A stretch of 64,000 nucleotides of DNA from Thalassotalea_H castellviae (GCF_031846185.1 NZ_JAVRIF010000001.1:62001-126000), one strand, 5' to 3'; positions 8,171 to 17,319 are shown, counted from the stretch's first letter. Notes: generated by a model not told the origin, from the sequence alone. Numbers and translations: made by a program.

Positions 8171-8206
8171 AAAAAAACCGCTAACTTTTCAATTAGCGGT
8201 TTTTTA
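8171..8206 (-). terminator. Terminator after tRNA-Ser copy B
   Basis: An AAAACCGCTAA/TTAGCGGTTTT stem with an eight-base loop between A- and T-runs; identical to 8292-8327. Confidence 0.82.
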
Positions 8207-8211
8207 GAATA

Positions 8212-8265
8212 TGGCGGTGAGCTAGAACTTTGAACTCTACTCGAAGGTATTACGCGACAAACCCT
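8212..8265 (-). pseudogene. tRNA-Ser 3' fragment, copy B
   Basis: A 3' fragment of tRNA-Ser ending in CCA. The T-arm has changes (a shifted TTCAAAG and an altered acceptor base) that break pairing, so this copy is the most decayed of the three. Confidence 0.82.
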
Positions 8266-8291
8266 AAAATTTATCAAACAAATTAAAGACG

Positions 8292-8327
8292 AAAAAAAAC
8301 CGCTAACTTTTCAATTAGCGGTTTTTT
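8292..8327 (-). terminator. Terminator after tRNA-Ser copy A
   Basis: The same CCGCTAA stem-loop with A/T flanks as 8171-8206. Confidence 0.82.
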
Positions 8328-8333
8328 AGAATA

Positions 8334-8387
8334 TGGCGGTGAAATAGAGATTTGAACTCTACTCGAAGGTATTGCGCTACAAACCCT
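8334..8387 (-). pseudogene. tRNA-Ser 3' fragment, copy A
   Basis: The copy nearest the tRNA; T-arm and CCA are kept, with one acceptor change (ATTTCACC). It lies beyond the tRNA's own terminator, so it is transcribed only on read-through. Confidence 0.84.
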
Positions 8388-8419
8388 TATCTTGATTTTA
8401 TCGTTGTAACTTAAAAAGC

Positions 8420-8450
8420 AAAAAGCCCGTCACTATCGTGACGGGCTTTT
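8420..8450 (-). terminator. Terminator of tRNA-Ser
   Basis: A perfect nine-pair stem, GCCCGTCAC/GTGACGGGC, with a four-base loop, flanked by A- and T-runs, eight bases beyond the CCA of tRNA-Ser. Confidence 0.88.
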
Positions 8451-8457
8451 CTAAATA

Positions 8458-8548
8458 TGGCGGTGAGATAGAGATTTGAACTCTAGAAGGGCTACAAACC
8501 CTTGCCGGTTTTCAAGACCGGTGCTTTCGACCACTCAGCCATCTCACC
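8458..8548 (-). tRNA. tRNA-Ser(UGA)
   Basis: A 91-base class II tRNA with GGTGAGA/TCTCACC acceptor, an anticodon loop with TGA, a long variable arm and encoded CCA. It decodes UCA and related serine codons. A promoter-like sequence lies just upstream and an array of its own 3' fragments downstream. Confidence 0.95.
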
Positions 8549-8577
8549 TGTGTGTTGCTTCGTTAAAAGCGGTGCGA

Positions 8578-8606
8578 ATAGTAAAGACTACCAATATATT
8601 TGTAAA
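8578..8606 (-). promoter_or_regulatory. Promoter of tRNA-Ser
   Basis: On the minus strand, TTTACA and TACTAT are 17 bases apart, followed by the GC-rich TCGCACC usual for stable-RNA promoters. The tRNA starts about 30 bases downstream. Confidence 0.65.
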
Positions 8607-8820
8607 GGGTTATTTGAAAAAAATCTGTATTTTATTAAGAAAATATCAAGAATAAGCTTTCTCCCTTTCAATAAAAGCAATTGGTTAGTCAAAATGGTTG
8701 TTTAAACAAGACACTAAGATAAGTGACAAGAATAATAAATTATGGTTAAAAGTGCATAAAACTTTATGGTTGTGCTATGTTTTTATTAATAAAATATAAT
8801 TTTTTAAAAGTTTCCTTCCT

Positions 8821-11058
8821 ATGATAATTAAATTACCTACATTTATTGCTTGTAGTTTATGTAGTACCACTGTCTTTGCCCAAGAAAATTTTTTAGAAAT
8901 AATAGAAGTTACCTCACAATTTAAAAAAGAAAACGTGCAGAAAGTCGCCATTTCAACCTCGGTAATAAATTATGAGCAATTTATCGAGCAAGATATCAAC
9001 AATGCTACCGACCTCGCGAACATAACCCCCGGCATGTCATTTACTTCATTTGCACCTGGACAAGGAAATATGTCAATTCGAGGAATTCTCTCAAGTGAAG
9101 ATGGCGCAGGAATGGATAGCTCTGTAGCGATATTTATTGATGGTTTATATCAAGGGCGAATGGCTCATTTAAATACTGAACTATACGAAATAGAACGTAT
9201 TGAAGTGTTAAGAGGTCCGCAAGGTACAGTTTTTGGTAGAAATGCCATTGGCGGTGCCATTAATATCATTACTAAAAAGCCCGAAGATGAGTTTGCAGCC
9301 AATGTTTCAACGACGGTCGGTAGTTATAATACCTTACGATATAACGGCACGATTACAGGCCCCATCAATGAATATATGCAAGGTAAGATCAGTTTTAGTC
9401 ATCGAGAGCACGACGGCTTTACCGAAAACATATTACTGAATGAAGAAAATCAAAATGAAGATAGCGACATTTTTCGAGCTCAGTTATCAATAAATGAAGC
9501 AAATTATCAATGGTATTTTTCTTATGAGAAAAGTACCGATGATCAAAATGATATGGGGCGAACCCCCATTGTAAATGGCAATTTTGATTATGTTAGTACT
9601 TGGCAAGCTTTGGGAGGAAAACCGTATTCTGCAACCTCTCCTATCTCTGGGTTTTCATTACGAGAAAGCGAAAGTATTACGATTCAAAATGACATTGAAC
9701 TGGCTAATGGCAAAATAACGACAATTGTCGGATGGCGAGACAACTTATCTGACTGGGAAATGGCCAGTGTTGGCGCTCCTTTAGCGGGTAATTATGATCT
9801 CAATAATGGCATATTAGGTGCTGATGTTAATGATGATATTTATGAAAACGTTAAACAATATTCCATCGAATCACGTTGGTTAACTCAAATAAATCCTTCG
9901 TTAGATTTTACGCTTGGGCTCTTTTATTTACAGGAGAAAACCGACAGGCTCGAACAATATAAACTAGATTTTAATTCCCTTGATACTGGGCAAAACACCT
10001 TAGGGAATGAATTATCAAGTCAAAAAAATAAAACTCAAAGCGCTGCAATATATGCACAAACGCAATGGCAGTTTATGCCGAAGTGGCAGCTGATATTGGG
10101 TGGCCGATACAGCCACGACAAAAAAAATGCTGAATTTCTCACTATCAATTGTGGTCATCAAGACAACGCGCTCGCCATTGATAGCCCATACTGTAGTTCA
10201 GGCCAAGGCAGCTTAAACATTTTACAAGAAACCTTTAATACCAAAGTAGATAAAACATGGTCAGATTTTTCACCTAAGTTGGCTATTCAATATTCACCTA
10301 ACAAAAACATGATGACTTATGCGAGTATTTCTAAAGGCTATAAATCAGGTGGCTTTCCTGGCTCACCCGGGCTTGAGAATATTTCGTTGCAATCGGTTGA
10401 TCCGGAAAAAGCGATAAGTTACGAATTAGGCATAAAATCAGATTGGTTAAAGCAAAGGTTACGTGTGAATAGCAGTGCTTTTTATACCGATTATAAAAAC
10501 TTGCAAGTGACTTGGTTTGGTCCTTCAACGCTAAATCCCAGTTTTGGTAGTTTTGTTTCTACCAATATTGATAAATCAAAGATCACTGGGGCAGATATTG
10601 ACGTGCAATACGTAGTAAATGACTTTGTGTCGTTATCAGGAAATTACGGATACTTAGAGACAAAAGTAAATGATTTTATTATCCCAACTTTTAATGGTGA
10701 ATTAGATTTAAGTGGCTCTTCACTACGCCAGTCGCCAAAACATAAAGCCTTTATTTCAGCTGATATAGACTACCCTCTTGCTGATGCAAGCCGCCTATTA
10801 TTCAATATCACTTACCAATACACAGATGAGCAACTTGGCGATTATCTTAATCAGCAAGTGGTTATGCCGAAAACTAACTTAACAAATGCTCGGTTAACTT
10901 GGCGGTCAGAAGATGAAAAGTATCAATGGATATTGTGGGCTGAAAACTTAAGTGATCAACAATATATTGCCCATAGTTATGTATTGGGTCCGGGAATAAT
11001 AGGTGTTTGGGGAAGCCCAAGAACTGTTGGATTAACTTTTAGCATAAAGTTTGAGTAA
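8821..11058 (+). CDS. TonB-dependent outer-membrane receptor
   Basis: This 745-residue protein has a signal peptide likely cut after Ala20 (VFA-QEN), a TonB-box-like IIEVTSQ just after, and the plug domain. The plug carries the marked run IERIEVLRGPQG and GGAINIITKKP near residues 124-160. The rest is a beta-barrel with the usual alternating pattern and a late aromatic strand (GLTFSIKF). It should import a bulky substrate such as a siderophore, haem or glycan, driven by TonB-ExbBD. The substrate is not evident and no transporter genes are adjacent. A perfect TATAAT lies at 8795-8800, but no clear ribosome site precedes the ATG. The next gene, a sensor kinase, starts eight bases after the stop. 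Confidence 0.92.
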   Translation: MIIKLPTFIACSLCSTTVFAQENFLEIIEVTSQFKKENVQKVAISTSVINYEQFIEQDINNATDLANITPGMSFTSFAPGQGNMSIRGILSSEDGAGMDSSVAIFIDGLYQGRMAHLNTELYEIERIEVLRGPQGTVFGRNAIGGAINIITKKPEDEFAANVSTTVGSYNTLRYNGTITGPINEYMQGKISFSHREHDGFTENILLNEENQNEDSDIFRAQLSINEANYQWYFSYEKSTDDQNDMGRTPIVNGNFDYVSTWQALGGKPYSATSPISGFSLRESESITIQNDIELANGKITTIVGWRDNLSDWEMASVGAPLAGNYDLNNGILGADVNDDIYENVKQYSIESRWLTQINPSLDFTLGLFYLQEKTDRLEQYKLDFNSLDTGQNTLGNELSSQKNKTQSAAIYAQTQWQFMPKWQLILGGRYSHDKKNAEFLTINCGHQDNALAIDSPYCSSGQGSLNILQETFNTKVDKTWSDFSPKLAIQYSPNKNMMTYASISKGYKSGGFPGSPGLENISLQSVDPEKAISYELGIKSDWLKQRLRVNSSAFYTDYKNLQVTWFGPSTLNPSFGSFVSTNIDKSKITGADIDVQYVVNDFVSLSGNYGYLETKVNDFIIPTFNGELDLSGSSLRQSPKHKAFISADIDYPLADASRLLFNITYQYTDEQLGDYLNQQVVMPKTNLTNARLTWRSEDEKYQWILWAENLSDQQYIAHSYVLGPGIIGVWGSPRTVGLTFSIKFE

Positions 11059-11065
11059 CACGATT

Positions 11066-12895
11066 ATGGAACTATCTGTCATTATTAATATTGTAGGGAT
11101 CACCGCTTATTCTTTATTAGCGATATTTTTTCTTTGGGTTATGTTAGTCCCGAATATACTATCTCGAACTTTTTTTTGGTTAATTTCAGTTCTTGCAATT
11201 CTTTTCGGTAGATTAAATTTATACTTTTTACCTGAATATCTTGCTCAACAAGAAATACAAACAATTTACATGTTCTTGTTAATAGTAGAAAAAGTATTCT
11301 TAGTGTTGGGGTTATACTATTTTTTCAATAAAAGAATTTCTTTAAATTATTATGTAAAGGTTTTCTCATTCGCGATAACAGCGTTTGTTTTGATTATTGG
11401 TCTCAAATATGGTGCGGATGCTTCATTTATTGCAATGATAGTATTTTCAACTTGCCAAGCCTTTTTCTTACTGTATATCATGAAAATGCTGTATCAAAAG
11501 AAAAAGCACATGTATTTAAATCAGCCTTTCTTTATTTTATCTCTATTTGTCTTTTACGCCATACATTGGTTAACGTACCCCATAGCATTAAATTATCCAC
11601 TTTGGCTGACATACGGCTACTTATTTGGCAACGTATTGAATTTAATCATCTACCTTTACTTAGCTTATCTAGTGTTAGAACGTTTTCAATATAGAATGCT
11701 AAAAGCAGAAACATCAGCACTTGAGCTATTAGATGAGGCGAAAAAGGCAAATAGAACAAAAAGTGAATTTTTAGCCAATATGAGTCATGAAATAAGAACG
11801 CCCATTAATGGTGTCATGGGCATGCTTGAATTATTGCAAGATGCTGAGATGAAAACTGAGTATAAAGAAAAAATAAATATTGCGTTTACCTCAAGTAAAA
11901 TTCTCCTTGATGTAGTAAATGAGGTTTTAGATTATTCAAAAATAGAAGCCGGAAAATTATCCTTAGAATACATAGAATTTGACCTGATCAATTTATTTAC
12001 TGAGGTTTTTCATACCATGGAAAACCTAGCAAATAATAAAGCATTATCACTTACTTTAGACACTGACCTTATAATAAGTCGGCATGTAAAATCTGACCCA
12101 CTTCGAATTAAACAAATTCTCTTTAATCTGATTGGTAATGCCATTAAATTTACCGAAGAAGGTGAAATCATTGTCAAAGCGGAACAAGTACATAAAGCTA
12201 ATGTTGATTATTTAGTGTGTTCGATTATTGATACAGGTGTTGGAATTGATGAAGATAAATTAGCCACGGTATTTGAATCATTTCAACAAGCCGATAGTTC
12301 TACAACCCGTAATTTTGGAGGTAGTGGCCTAGGGCTTTCAATCTCAAAACAATTAAGTCAATTATTAAAAGGCGATATCACGGTTGAAAGTGTCGAAAAC
12401 CAAGGCAGTAAGTTTACCGTTACTATTCCTCTAGAAATCATTGAGGATTTTACTTTTGAAAGTACAGAACTTGATACAACTGACATACCTAAATGGCAAG
12501 AGAATACTAAAATATTATTGGTAGAAGATAATCGCATCAATCAAGTAGTTGCGATTCAATTACTGAAAAGCTTTAACTTAGTATGCGACGTCGCTGAAAA
12601 TGGCGCCATCGCAATAGCTAAACTTAAATTATCATTAAGAATTGATACCCCCTACACTTGCATATTGATGGACTGCCAAATGCCCACCTTAGACGGTTAT
12701 GAAACAACAAAACGGATCAGATCGGGTGAATGCGGTGGTTTATATAAAAAGATACCTATTATCGCCATGACCGCCAATGCTATGACAGGTGATCGCGAAA
12801 AATGTTTAGCTACAGGTATGAATGATTTTATTTCAAAACCCATTGAACGAGAAGTCATGTCTAAAGTGTTAAAAAGCTGGATATCAGAAAAGTAA
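11066..12895 (+). CDS. 7-TM hybrid sensor histidine kinase
   Basis: This kinase has about 609 residues. About seven hydrophobic helices (residues 1-205) are followed by a short coiled linker, HisKA with His241 in MSHEIRTPING, and an ATPase domain with IGNAIKF, DTGVGI and GGSGLGLS. A receiver has its acceptor Asp536 in LMDCQMPTLDG and Lys in FISKPI. There is no large periplasmic domain, so the signal is sensed in or near the membrane. I chose the ATG at 11066, eight bases after the receptor stop; a TTG at 11051 would overlap the receptor. It probably shares a transcript with the TonB receptor. No phosphotransfer or response-regulator gene is adjacent. Confidence 0.9.
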   Translation: MELSVIINIVGITAYSLLAIFFLWVMLVPNILSRTFFWLISVLAILFGRLNLYFLPEYLAQQEIQTIYMFLLIVEKVFLVLGLYYFFNKRISLNYYVKVFSFAITAFVLIIGLKYGADASFIAMIVFSTCQAFFLLYIMKMLYQKKKHMYLNQPFFILSLFVFYAIHWLTYPIALNYPLWLTYGYLFGNVLNLIIYLYLAYLVLERFQYRMLKAETSALELLDEAKKANRTKSEFLANMSHEIRTPINGVMGMLELLQDAEMKTEYKEKINIAFTSSKILLDVVNEVLDYSKIEAGKLSLEYIEFDLINLFTEVFHTMENLANNKALSLTLDTDLIISRHVKSDPLRIKQILFNLIGNAIKFTEEGEIIVKAEQVHKANVDYLVCSIIDTGVGIDEDKLATVFESFQQADSSTTRNFGGSGLGLSISKQLSQLLKGDITVESVENQGSKFTVTIPLEIIEDFTFESTELDTTDIPKWQENTKILLVEDNRINQVVAIQLLKSFNLVCDVAENGAIAIAKLKLSLRIDTPYTCILMDCQMPTLDGYETTKRIRSGECGGLYKKIPIIAMTANAMTGDREKCLATGMNDFISKPIEREVMSKVLKSWISEK

Positions 12896-13103
12896 AACAC
12901 TATGAGAGTAAAGGTGTTTCACTGTTTAAAAATAAAGCAGAGCCAATACTTAAAAACAATTATTTAATAGGTCTTTGACAAACTATTAACGATTCATTGC
13001 GTTTTAGTGAAACACGGTTGTTAGTTGTTTATTTTAAACGTAAGATAGCGACAAATTAATTGGTCATACCTATATTTGATTTTTGTAAAGCGGTATCTAC
13101 TTC

Positions 13104-13478
13104 ATGAATAAATTTAAACTTTTCGGCATTAGTCTGCTTCTATGACTTTTCATCGGTTACAAACATCATCAATCAGAAAACGACGGCAATATTGAACATG
13201 TTCATGGCGCGGGATATGAAGCCTGGGTTAACGGTCCTTCATCACATCCATTATCCCCTACTGATGCCGTAAAAGCATTTAAACTGCAAGATAATTTAGC
13301 GATAGAAAACGTAGCGGCAGAGCCATTGGTTCGTGATCCAGTATTAATCAGTTTTGATGCTAAAGGACGAATGTGGGTAGCTGAAATGACCAACTATATG
13401 CTTGATGTAGCTGGTACTGGCGAGACAGATCCTGTTGGCCATATCGTTATTTTAGAAGATACCAATAACGATGGTATC
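13104..13478 (+). pseudogene. 5' fragment of PVC-type haem-binding protein gene
   Basis: The frame from ATG 13104 reads a short signal-like start, an in-frame TGA at 13143, then about 110 residues. These match the N-terminal region of PVC-type membrane-bound dehydrogenases with a later CxxCH haem site: AEPLVRDPV, FDAKGRMWVAEM, GTGETDPVGHIVILEDTNNDG. The similarity stops near 13478, where the sequence passes into the antisense of an epimerase gene. The catalytic and haem parts are lost. The fragment is doubly broken, by a nonsense codon in the signal region and a 3' deletion. Confidence 0.75.
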
Positions 13479-13693
13479 GGTATGGCGTAGTCTTTGCCTT
13501 GGTAACGATATTCTCCCTCGTTTAATCGCCCCACCACGGGAAATAAAATAGGAGCAGAGCCTGCCCAAATTGCAGGATCTGCTTGCCATATATACTCTTG
13601 ATGATGAGTGGTAGATACTAAACTGTTAAGCTCTGCACCTCGTTCATTAATTTGACAAGTTAACAAGTTGTTGGAAAGCGTATAAACAGCCAT
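13479..13693 (-). pseudogene. 5' fragment of aldose 1-epimerase family gene
   Basis: From the ATG at 13693 the product reads like the N-terminus of LacX-type aldose 1-epimerases: INERGAELNSL, EYIWQADPAIWAGSAPILFPVVGRLNEGEYRYQGKDYAIP. It should continue QHGFAR but instead enters unrelated codons that run to 13394, so only about 70 of about 290 residues remain. It is the last gene of the sugar operon, 18 bases after the isomerase. Loss of the catalytic His and Glu regions makes it inactive. Confidence 0.8.
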
Positions 13694-13711
13694 AGTCAGT
13701 TACTATCAAAG

Positions 13712-14884
13712 TTAAGCAAAAGTGCGTAACACTTCAAAACATGCGCCTAAGGTGTGGTAGTCACATTTAGCGCCAGCACTACTTTTTTCATTAGATACCT
13801 TACTATTATCTCGGTTTAACAGTCTAAACCAAGCGCCATGACTATGGTCAACAAAATGATCATCACAATATTGCCACAGCTTCATATAGTGCTCTAAATA
13901 TTTTGGTTCATTCGTTTCTTTATACAAGAGCGCAGCGGTTGCGAAACTTTCAGCTTGTACCCAAAAGTATTTATCATCATCACACCAGTTTCCTTGTCGA
14001 TCAAAACCATAAATTAAGCCACCATATTGATTATCCCAGGCAAGGTTGTATGCTCGTTCATACAAATCAATTGCGCGCTCCACCAGCCAATCTTCTGGGG
14101 CGTGTCGATTCAGGACCAGCAATAATTTTGCCCATTCAGTTTGATGACCAGGTTGAAACCCCCAAGGTCGATATAAGTTTTTAGGATCATTTTTATTATA
14201 GTCCCAATCAGGTTCAAAGCTTGGGGTAAAATGTTCCCACACTAAGTCATCCGTTAAGCCCGCTTGTTTTACTGCGATATTTTCAGCTAATAATTTAGCA
14301 CGAGTTAAAAACTTGTCGATTTTGGTTGCTTCGTAAGCGGCGATCATTGCCTCACATAAATGCATATTGGCATTTTGGCCACGATAATCACTAAGCAAAC
14401 CTTCTGGGCTAATTTCATCCGCGTACAAGCCAAAATCACTTTGCCAAAATCGTTGTTCTAATAAGTCATAAGTTGCCAGCAGTTTCTCATCACTGGAAAT
14501 TATGCCTACTTTTCTTACCGCTGCATAAGCTAACAACACAAAAGCATACCCATAAGCTTGTTGAGTCATATCGCTTGGTTGATTATTGACAAGCGTCCAT
14601 GCATAACGTTGGGTATTTGCTTGCCAATGTGTTTTTTCTAAAAACTCTAAGCCGTGTTTTGCAATTTCAACATACGCTTGTTTGTTAAAAACTTGCGACG
14701 CTAAAGCGTAATTAACAATTATGCGAGTACTGCTAACTAATTGTTTATGTTGCTGATTAAATGTTTCACCATCATCATAGTAATTTTGAAAATAGCCGCC
14801 TTGTTCATCAACAACACGAGGCGTGTAAAAATCTAATATTTCTTGGCAATGTTGTAATAAAAATTGATCACTTAAATAATTCAT
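13712..14884 (-). CDS. AGE-family mannose/sugar isomerase
   Basis: This 390-residue all-helical (alpha/alpha)6 protein of the N-acylglucosamine 2-epimerase family most resembles the D-mannose isomerase/YihS branch. Conserved active-site features are Arg54 (SSTR), RGQNANMH with His175, QPGHQTEW with His247 and Glu250, and the C-terminal CDYHT with His377. In YihS-type enzymes the last two His catalyse hydrogen transfer. It probably converts mannose to fructose in the cytoplasm. That fits the fructokinase gene 28 bases upstream and the sugar porter before it. N-acylglucosamine epimerase activity is a less likely alternative, as no aminosugar genes are near. Confidence 0.86.
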   Translation of the reverse strand: MNYLSDQFLLQHCQEILDFYTPRVVDEQGGYFQNYYDDGETFNQQHKQLVSSTRIIVNYALASQVFNKQAYVEIAKHGLEFLEKTHWQANTQRYAWTLVNNQPSDMTQQAYGYAFVLLAYAAVRKVGIISSDEKLLATYDLLEQRFWQSDFGLYADEISPEGLLSDYRGQNANMHLCEAMIAAYEATKIDKFLTRAKLLAENIAVKQAGLTDDLVWEHFTPSFEPDWDYNKNDPKNLYRPWGFQPGHQTEWAKLLLVLNRHAPEDWLVERAIDLYERAYNLAWDNQYGGLIYGFDRQGNWCDDDKYFWVQAESFATAALLYKETNEPKYLEHYMKLWQYCDDHFVDHSHGAWFRLLNRDNSKVSNEKSSAGAKCDYHTLGACFEVLRTFA

Positions 14885-14912
14885 TTTCTGATCCTACTTA
14901 ATGAAACGTTCT

Positions 14913-15791
14913 CTATAAATGTGTTAAAACTGGTGTTGCTCCGCGCTGCGAGCAAACATAGGATGATACAAGACTGGCAAACTCACCGATTTCACTCAAC
15001 GGCTTGTTTTTTAATAAACCTAAGGTAAGCGCCGCTGTAAACGAATCACCCGCCCCGACAGTGTCAATAACCGTCGTGGCAACAATTGGCACTTCTATCA
15101 CTTCATCATGATGCAATAACACCGCACCTTGCGCGCCTTGGGTAAAAGCTATTGTCGTTAATTGATATAATTGTTTTAACTGTTGAAGTAACTCGAGGTT
15201 ATCTCCTGAAATTCCAACGACTTTAGCAATAATCGGTAATTCTTCTTCATTCAGTTTTAGAACATTCGCTAATTCAAGTGACTGCAGAATAACTTCGGTC
15301 GAATAAAAAGGCACTCTTAAATTCACATCAAACACTTTTAACGCTTGTTTAGGGACGTGTTGAATAAAGCGATGAATGGTCTCTCTTGAACCAGCATTAC
15401 GTTGAGCTAGGCTTCCAAAACAAACCGCATCAATTGATGCAGCAGTTTCAGCAAGCTTGGATGACCATACTAAGTTATCCCAAGCACAATTATCAGCAAA
15501 TTGATAACTGGCTTGATTAGCACCATCTAACATTACCGTTACCGTACCTGTTGGATAGTTTACTTTTTCAATAAGTCCTACATTCACTTGTCGATTTGCC
15601 AAATAAGCAATCGCATCATCACCTAATTGATCAGCACCTACAGCACTTATCATATTAACTTTAGCGTTTTTGCCTGATAAATCCGTGATAGCACAAATCA
15701 TATTAGCAGGTGCACCACCAAAGCGAGGTCCGTCAGGGAAAACATCCCACAGCACTTCGCCGATGCCTACAATATTAAAAGGGTTTTTCAT
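14913..15791 (-). CDS. PfkB-family fructokinase
   Basis: This 292-residue ribokinase-fold kinase has the N-terminal signature GGAPANMICAI and the C-terminal ATP/anion-hole signature DTVGAGDSFTAAL, with catalytic base Asp249. Length and the FDVNLR motif fit fructokinases. It should phosphorylate fructose made by the neighbouring isomerase to fructose 6-phosphate. The ATG lies four bases after the porter stop, so the two are in one operon and probably coupled. Other sugars (mannose, ribose) cannot be excluded from sequence alone. Confidence 0.87.
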   Translation of the reverse strand: MKNPFNIVGIGEVLWDVFPDGPRFGGAPANMICAITDLSGKNAKVNMISAVGADQLGDDAIAYLANRQVNVGLIEKVNYPTGTVTVMLDGANQASYQFADNCAWDNLVWSSKLAETAASIDAVCFGSLAQRNAGSRETIHRFIQHVPKQALKVFDVNLRVPFYSTEVILQSLELANVLKLNEEELPIIAKVVGISGDNLELLQQLKQLYQLTTIAFTQGAQGAVLLHHDEVIEVPIVATTVIDTVGAGDSFTAALTLGLLKNKPLSEIGEFASLVSSYVCSQRGATPVLTHL

Positions 15792-15794
15792 TGT

Positions 15795-17192
15795 TTACTG
15801 TCCTACTATTGATGAACTTTGTTTAATTTCAATGTCATTATGAGAAGCAATGCCCAGTTTTTTTTGTAACGCTTCAAGGGGAACACCTTTTGTCTCTGGC
15901 ACCATAAAAAATACCCAAATGAGTTGACCTATCATCATCAAACAGAAAAAGCCAAAAACATATTGTGGTGAAAAAACCGTGACAACCGTTGGAAAAAACA
16001 ATGTCATCATAGCGGCAAATACCCAATGGGTAGAACAACCAAGTGATTGACCAGTTGTGCGGTGCTCGGTAGGGAAAATTTCTGCAATAAAGACCCAAAT
16101 TACGGCTCCTTGTCCTACGGCATGTGCGGCAATAAAGAAGAAAATACAAAATGGAACAATAGCATATACTTCATTGGCAAACGCCCATGCACATCTTCCT
16201 AGTGCAAGTATATAACCAACAGAGCCTATATAAAGTAAAGTTCTTCTACCAATACGGTCGATCAACCATAACCCAACAAAGGTAGCGATAAGGTTGGTAA
16301 TACCTATACCAGCAGACTGTAATAATGCAGCCTCTTGCCCTAAACCGGTCATTTCAAAGATACGAGGGGCAAAATAAAGAATCGCGTTTATTCCTGATAA
16401 TTGATTAAAAAAAGCAATTAAAAACGCCAAAATGATGGGATATTTTAAGCGTTGACTCCAAAAAGGTGTTTTAACTCCCACTGTGTTGGCTGCATTGACA
16501 ATAGATTGTGTTAAGTCCTCAATTTCACTGTCTGTCATGTGTGGGTTTACTTGCGCTAACACTCGTTTACCTGATGCAATATTTTTACACTTACCTATTA
16601 ACCATCGTGGGCTTTCTGGCAAGAAAAAACAAAAAGCACAATAAATAACCGCAGGTATGGCTTCCACACCAAGCATCCATCGCCACGCGTTTTCACCTAT
16701 ACCACCCAACAAAGCATTAGAAATAAAAGCGACAAGAATGCCAAAGACAATATTAAACTGGAACAAACCTGTTAAACGGCCACGTTTATCTGCTGGTGAT
16801 ATCTCAGAAATATATAAAGGTGCGACAATGGTTGACACCCCAACTCCTAAACCACCAATAAAGCGAGCGATCATAAATGAATAAGGATCAGTCGCTAACG
16901 CTGACCATAATGCCGACACTAAATAAAGCACACCAATGGCGATCAATGTTTTTACACGACCAAACCGATCCGTGGGCCAACCGCCAAATAATGCTCCTAA
17001 AACCGTACCCCATAATGCAGCGCTTAACGCTAAGCCATGAAGTGTAGATGATAACCCCCATAACGATTGAATGGTTTTCTCAGCACCTGAAATAACCACA
17101 GTGTCAAAGCCAAAAAGAAAACCCGCTAAAGATGACGTGAGCGCCCATAAAAATAATTTATTTTTATTATTTGTTTTTTTATTATCGACCAT
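15795..17192 (-). CDS. MFS sugar porter (sugar:H+ symporter)
   Basis: This 12-helix major-facilitator protein belongs to the sugar-porter family and has about 465 residues from the chosen ATG at 17192, which has AAGGA seven bases upstream. A longer frame to 17309 lacks support. Family marks are FGFDTVVISG in helix 1, GGWPTDRFGR, the R-x-x-x-G-x-G-V-G run with APLYISEISP in the first half, and PESPRWLIGK before the central loop. LIDRIGRR and PETKGVPLE follow in the second half. It should bring in a hexose such as mannose or fructose for the two enzymes downstream. It heads the operon and is divergent from the AraC-type gene. Confidence 0.9.
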   Translation of the reverse strand: MVDNKKTNNKNKLFLWALTSSLAGFLFGFDTVVISGAEKTIQSLWGLSSTLHGLALSAALWGTVLGALFGGWPTDRFGRVKTLIAIGVLYLVSALWSALATDPYSFMIARFIGGLGVGVSTIVAPLYISEISPADKRGRLTGLFQFNIVFGILVAFISNALLGGIGENAWRWMLGVEAIPAVIYCAFCFFLPESPRWLIGKCKNIASGKRVLAQVNPHMTDSEIEDLTQSIVNAANTVGVKTPFWSQRLKYPIILAFLIAFFNQLSGINAILYFAPRIFEMTGLGQEAALLQSAGIGITNLIATFVGLWLIDRIGRRTLLYIGSVGYILALGRCAWAFANEVYAIVPFCIFFFIAAHAVGQGAVIWVFIAEIFPTEHRTTGQSLGCSTHWVFAAMMTLFFPTVVTVFSPQYVFGFFCLMMIGQLIWVFFMVPETKGVPLEALQKKLGIASHNDIEIKQSSSIVGQ

Positions 17193-17319
17193 TAAAGCAT
17201 CCTTTAATTTGTTTTGTATTACGATTCTATCCTTAAAAATTTGATTTAAAATGGTTCTTATTGCTATTTTCTTGTGATAAATTGTGATTTGGTAAAAATT
17301 AACAAACATTAGGTAAAGC

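Larger units (their letters stand above)
8006..8450 (-). repeat. Array of tRNA-Ser 3' repeats with terminators
   Basis: Downstream of tRNA-Ser on its own strand lie three full repeats and one decayed repeat with a period of 122-124 bases. The CCA ends fall at 8458 (tRNA), 8334, 8212 and 8090. Each full unit has the tRNA-Ser 3' segment (variable-arm remnant, T-arm, acceptor strand, CCA) and then a hairpin terminator. The last copy keeps only the GCGCTAC end (8006-8021). The outer two terminators share one stem (GCCCGT) and the inner two another (CCGCTAA). The plan resembles the rtT repeats after tyrT in E. coli. Confidence 0.88.

Noticed and set aside
8006..8450. Regular repeats that might look like a CRISPR array
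   Set aside because: The period is 122 bases, the repeated part is tRNA-Ser sequence plus terminators, and spacers are not unique; no cas genes are present.
13202..13393. Minus-strand frame of 63 codons
   Set aside because: It is antisense to the haem-binding protein fragment, which has clear family text on the other strand.
15874..16149. Minus-strand frame of 91 codons within the sugar porter gene
   Set aside because: Out-of-frame shadow of a well-defined MFS gene.
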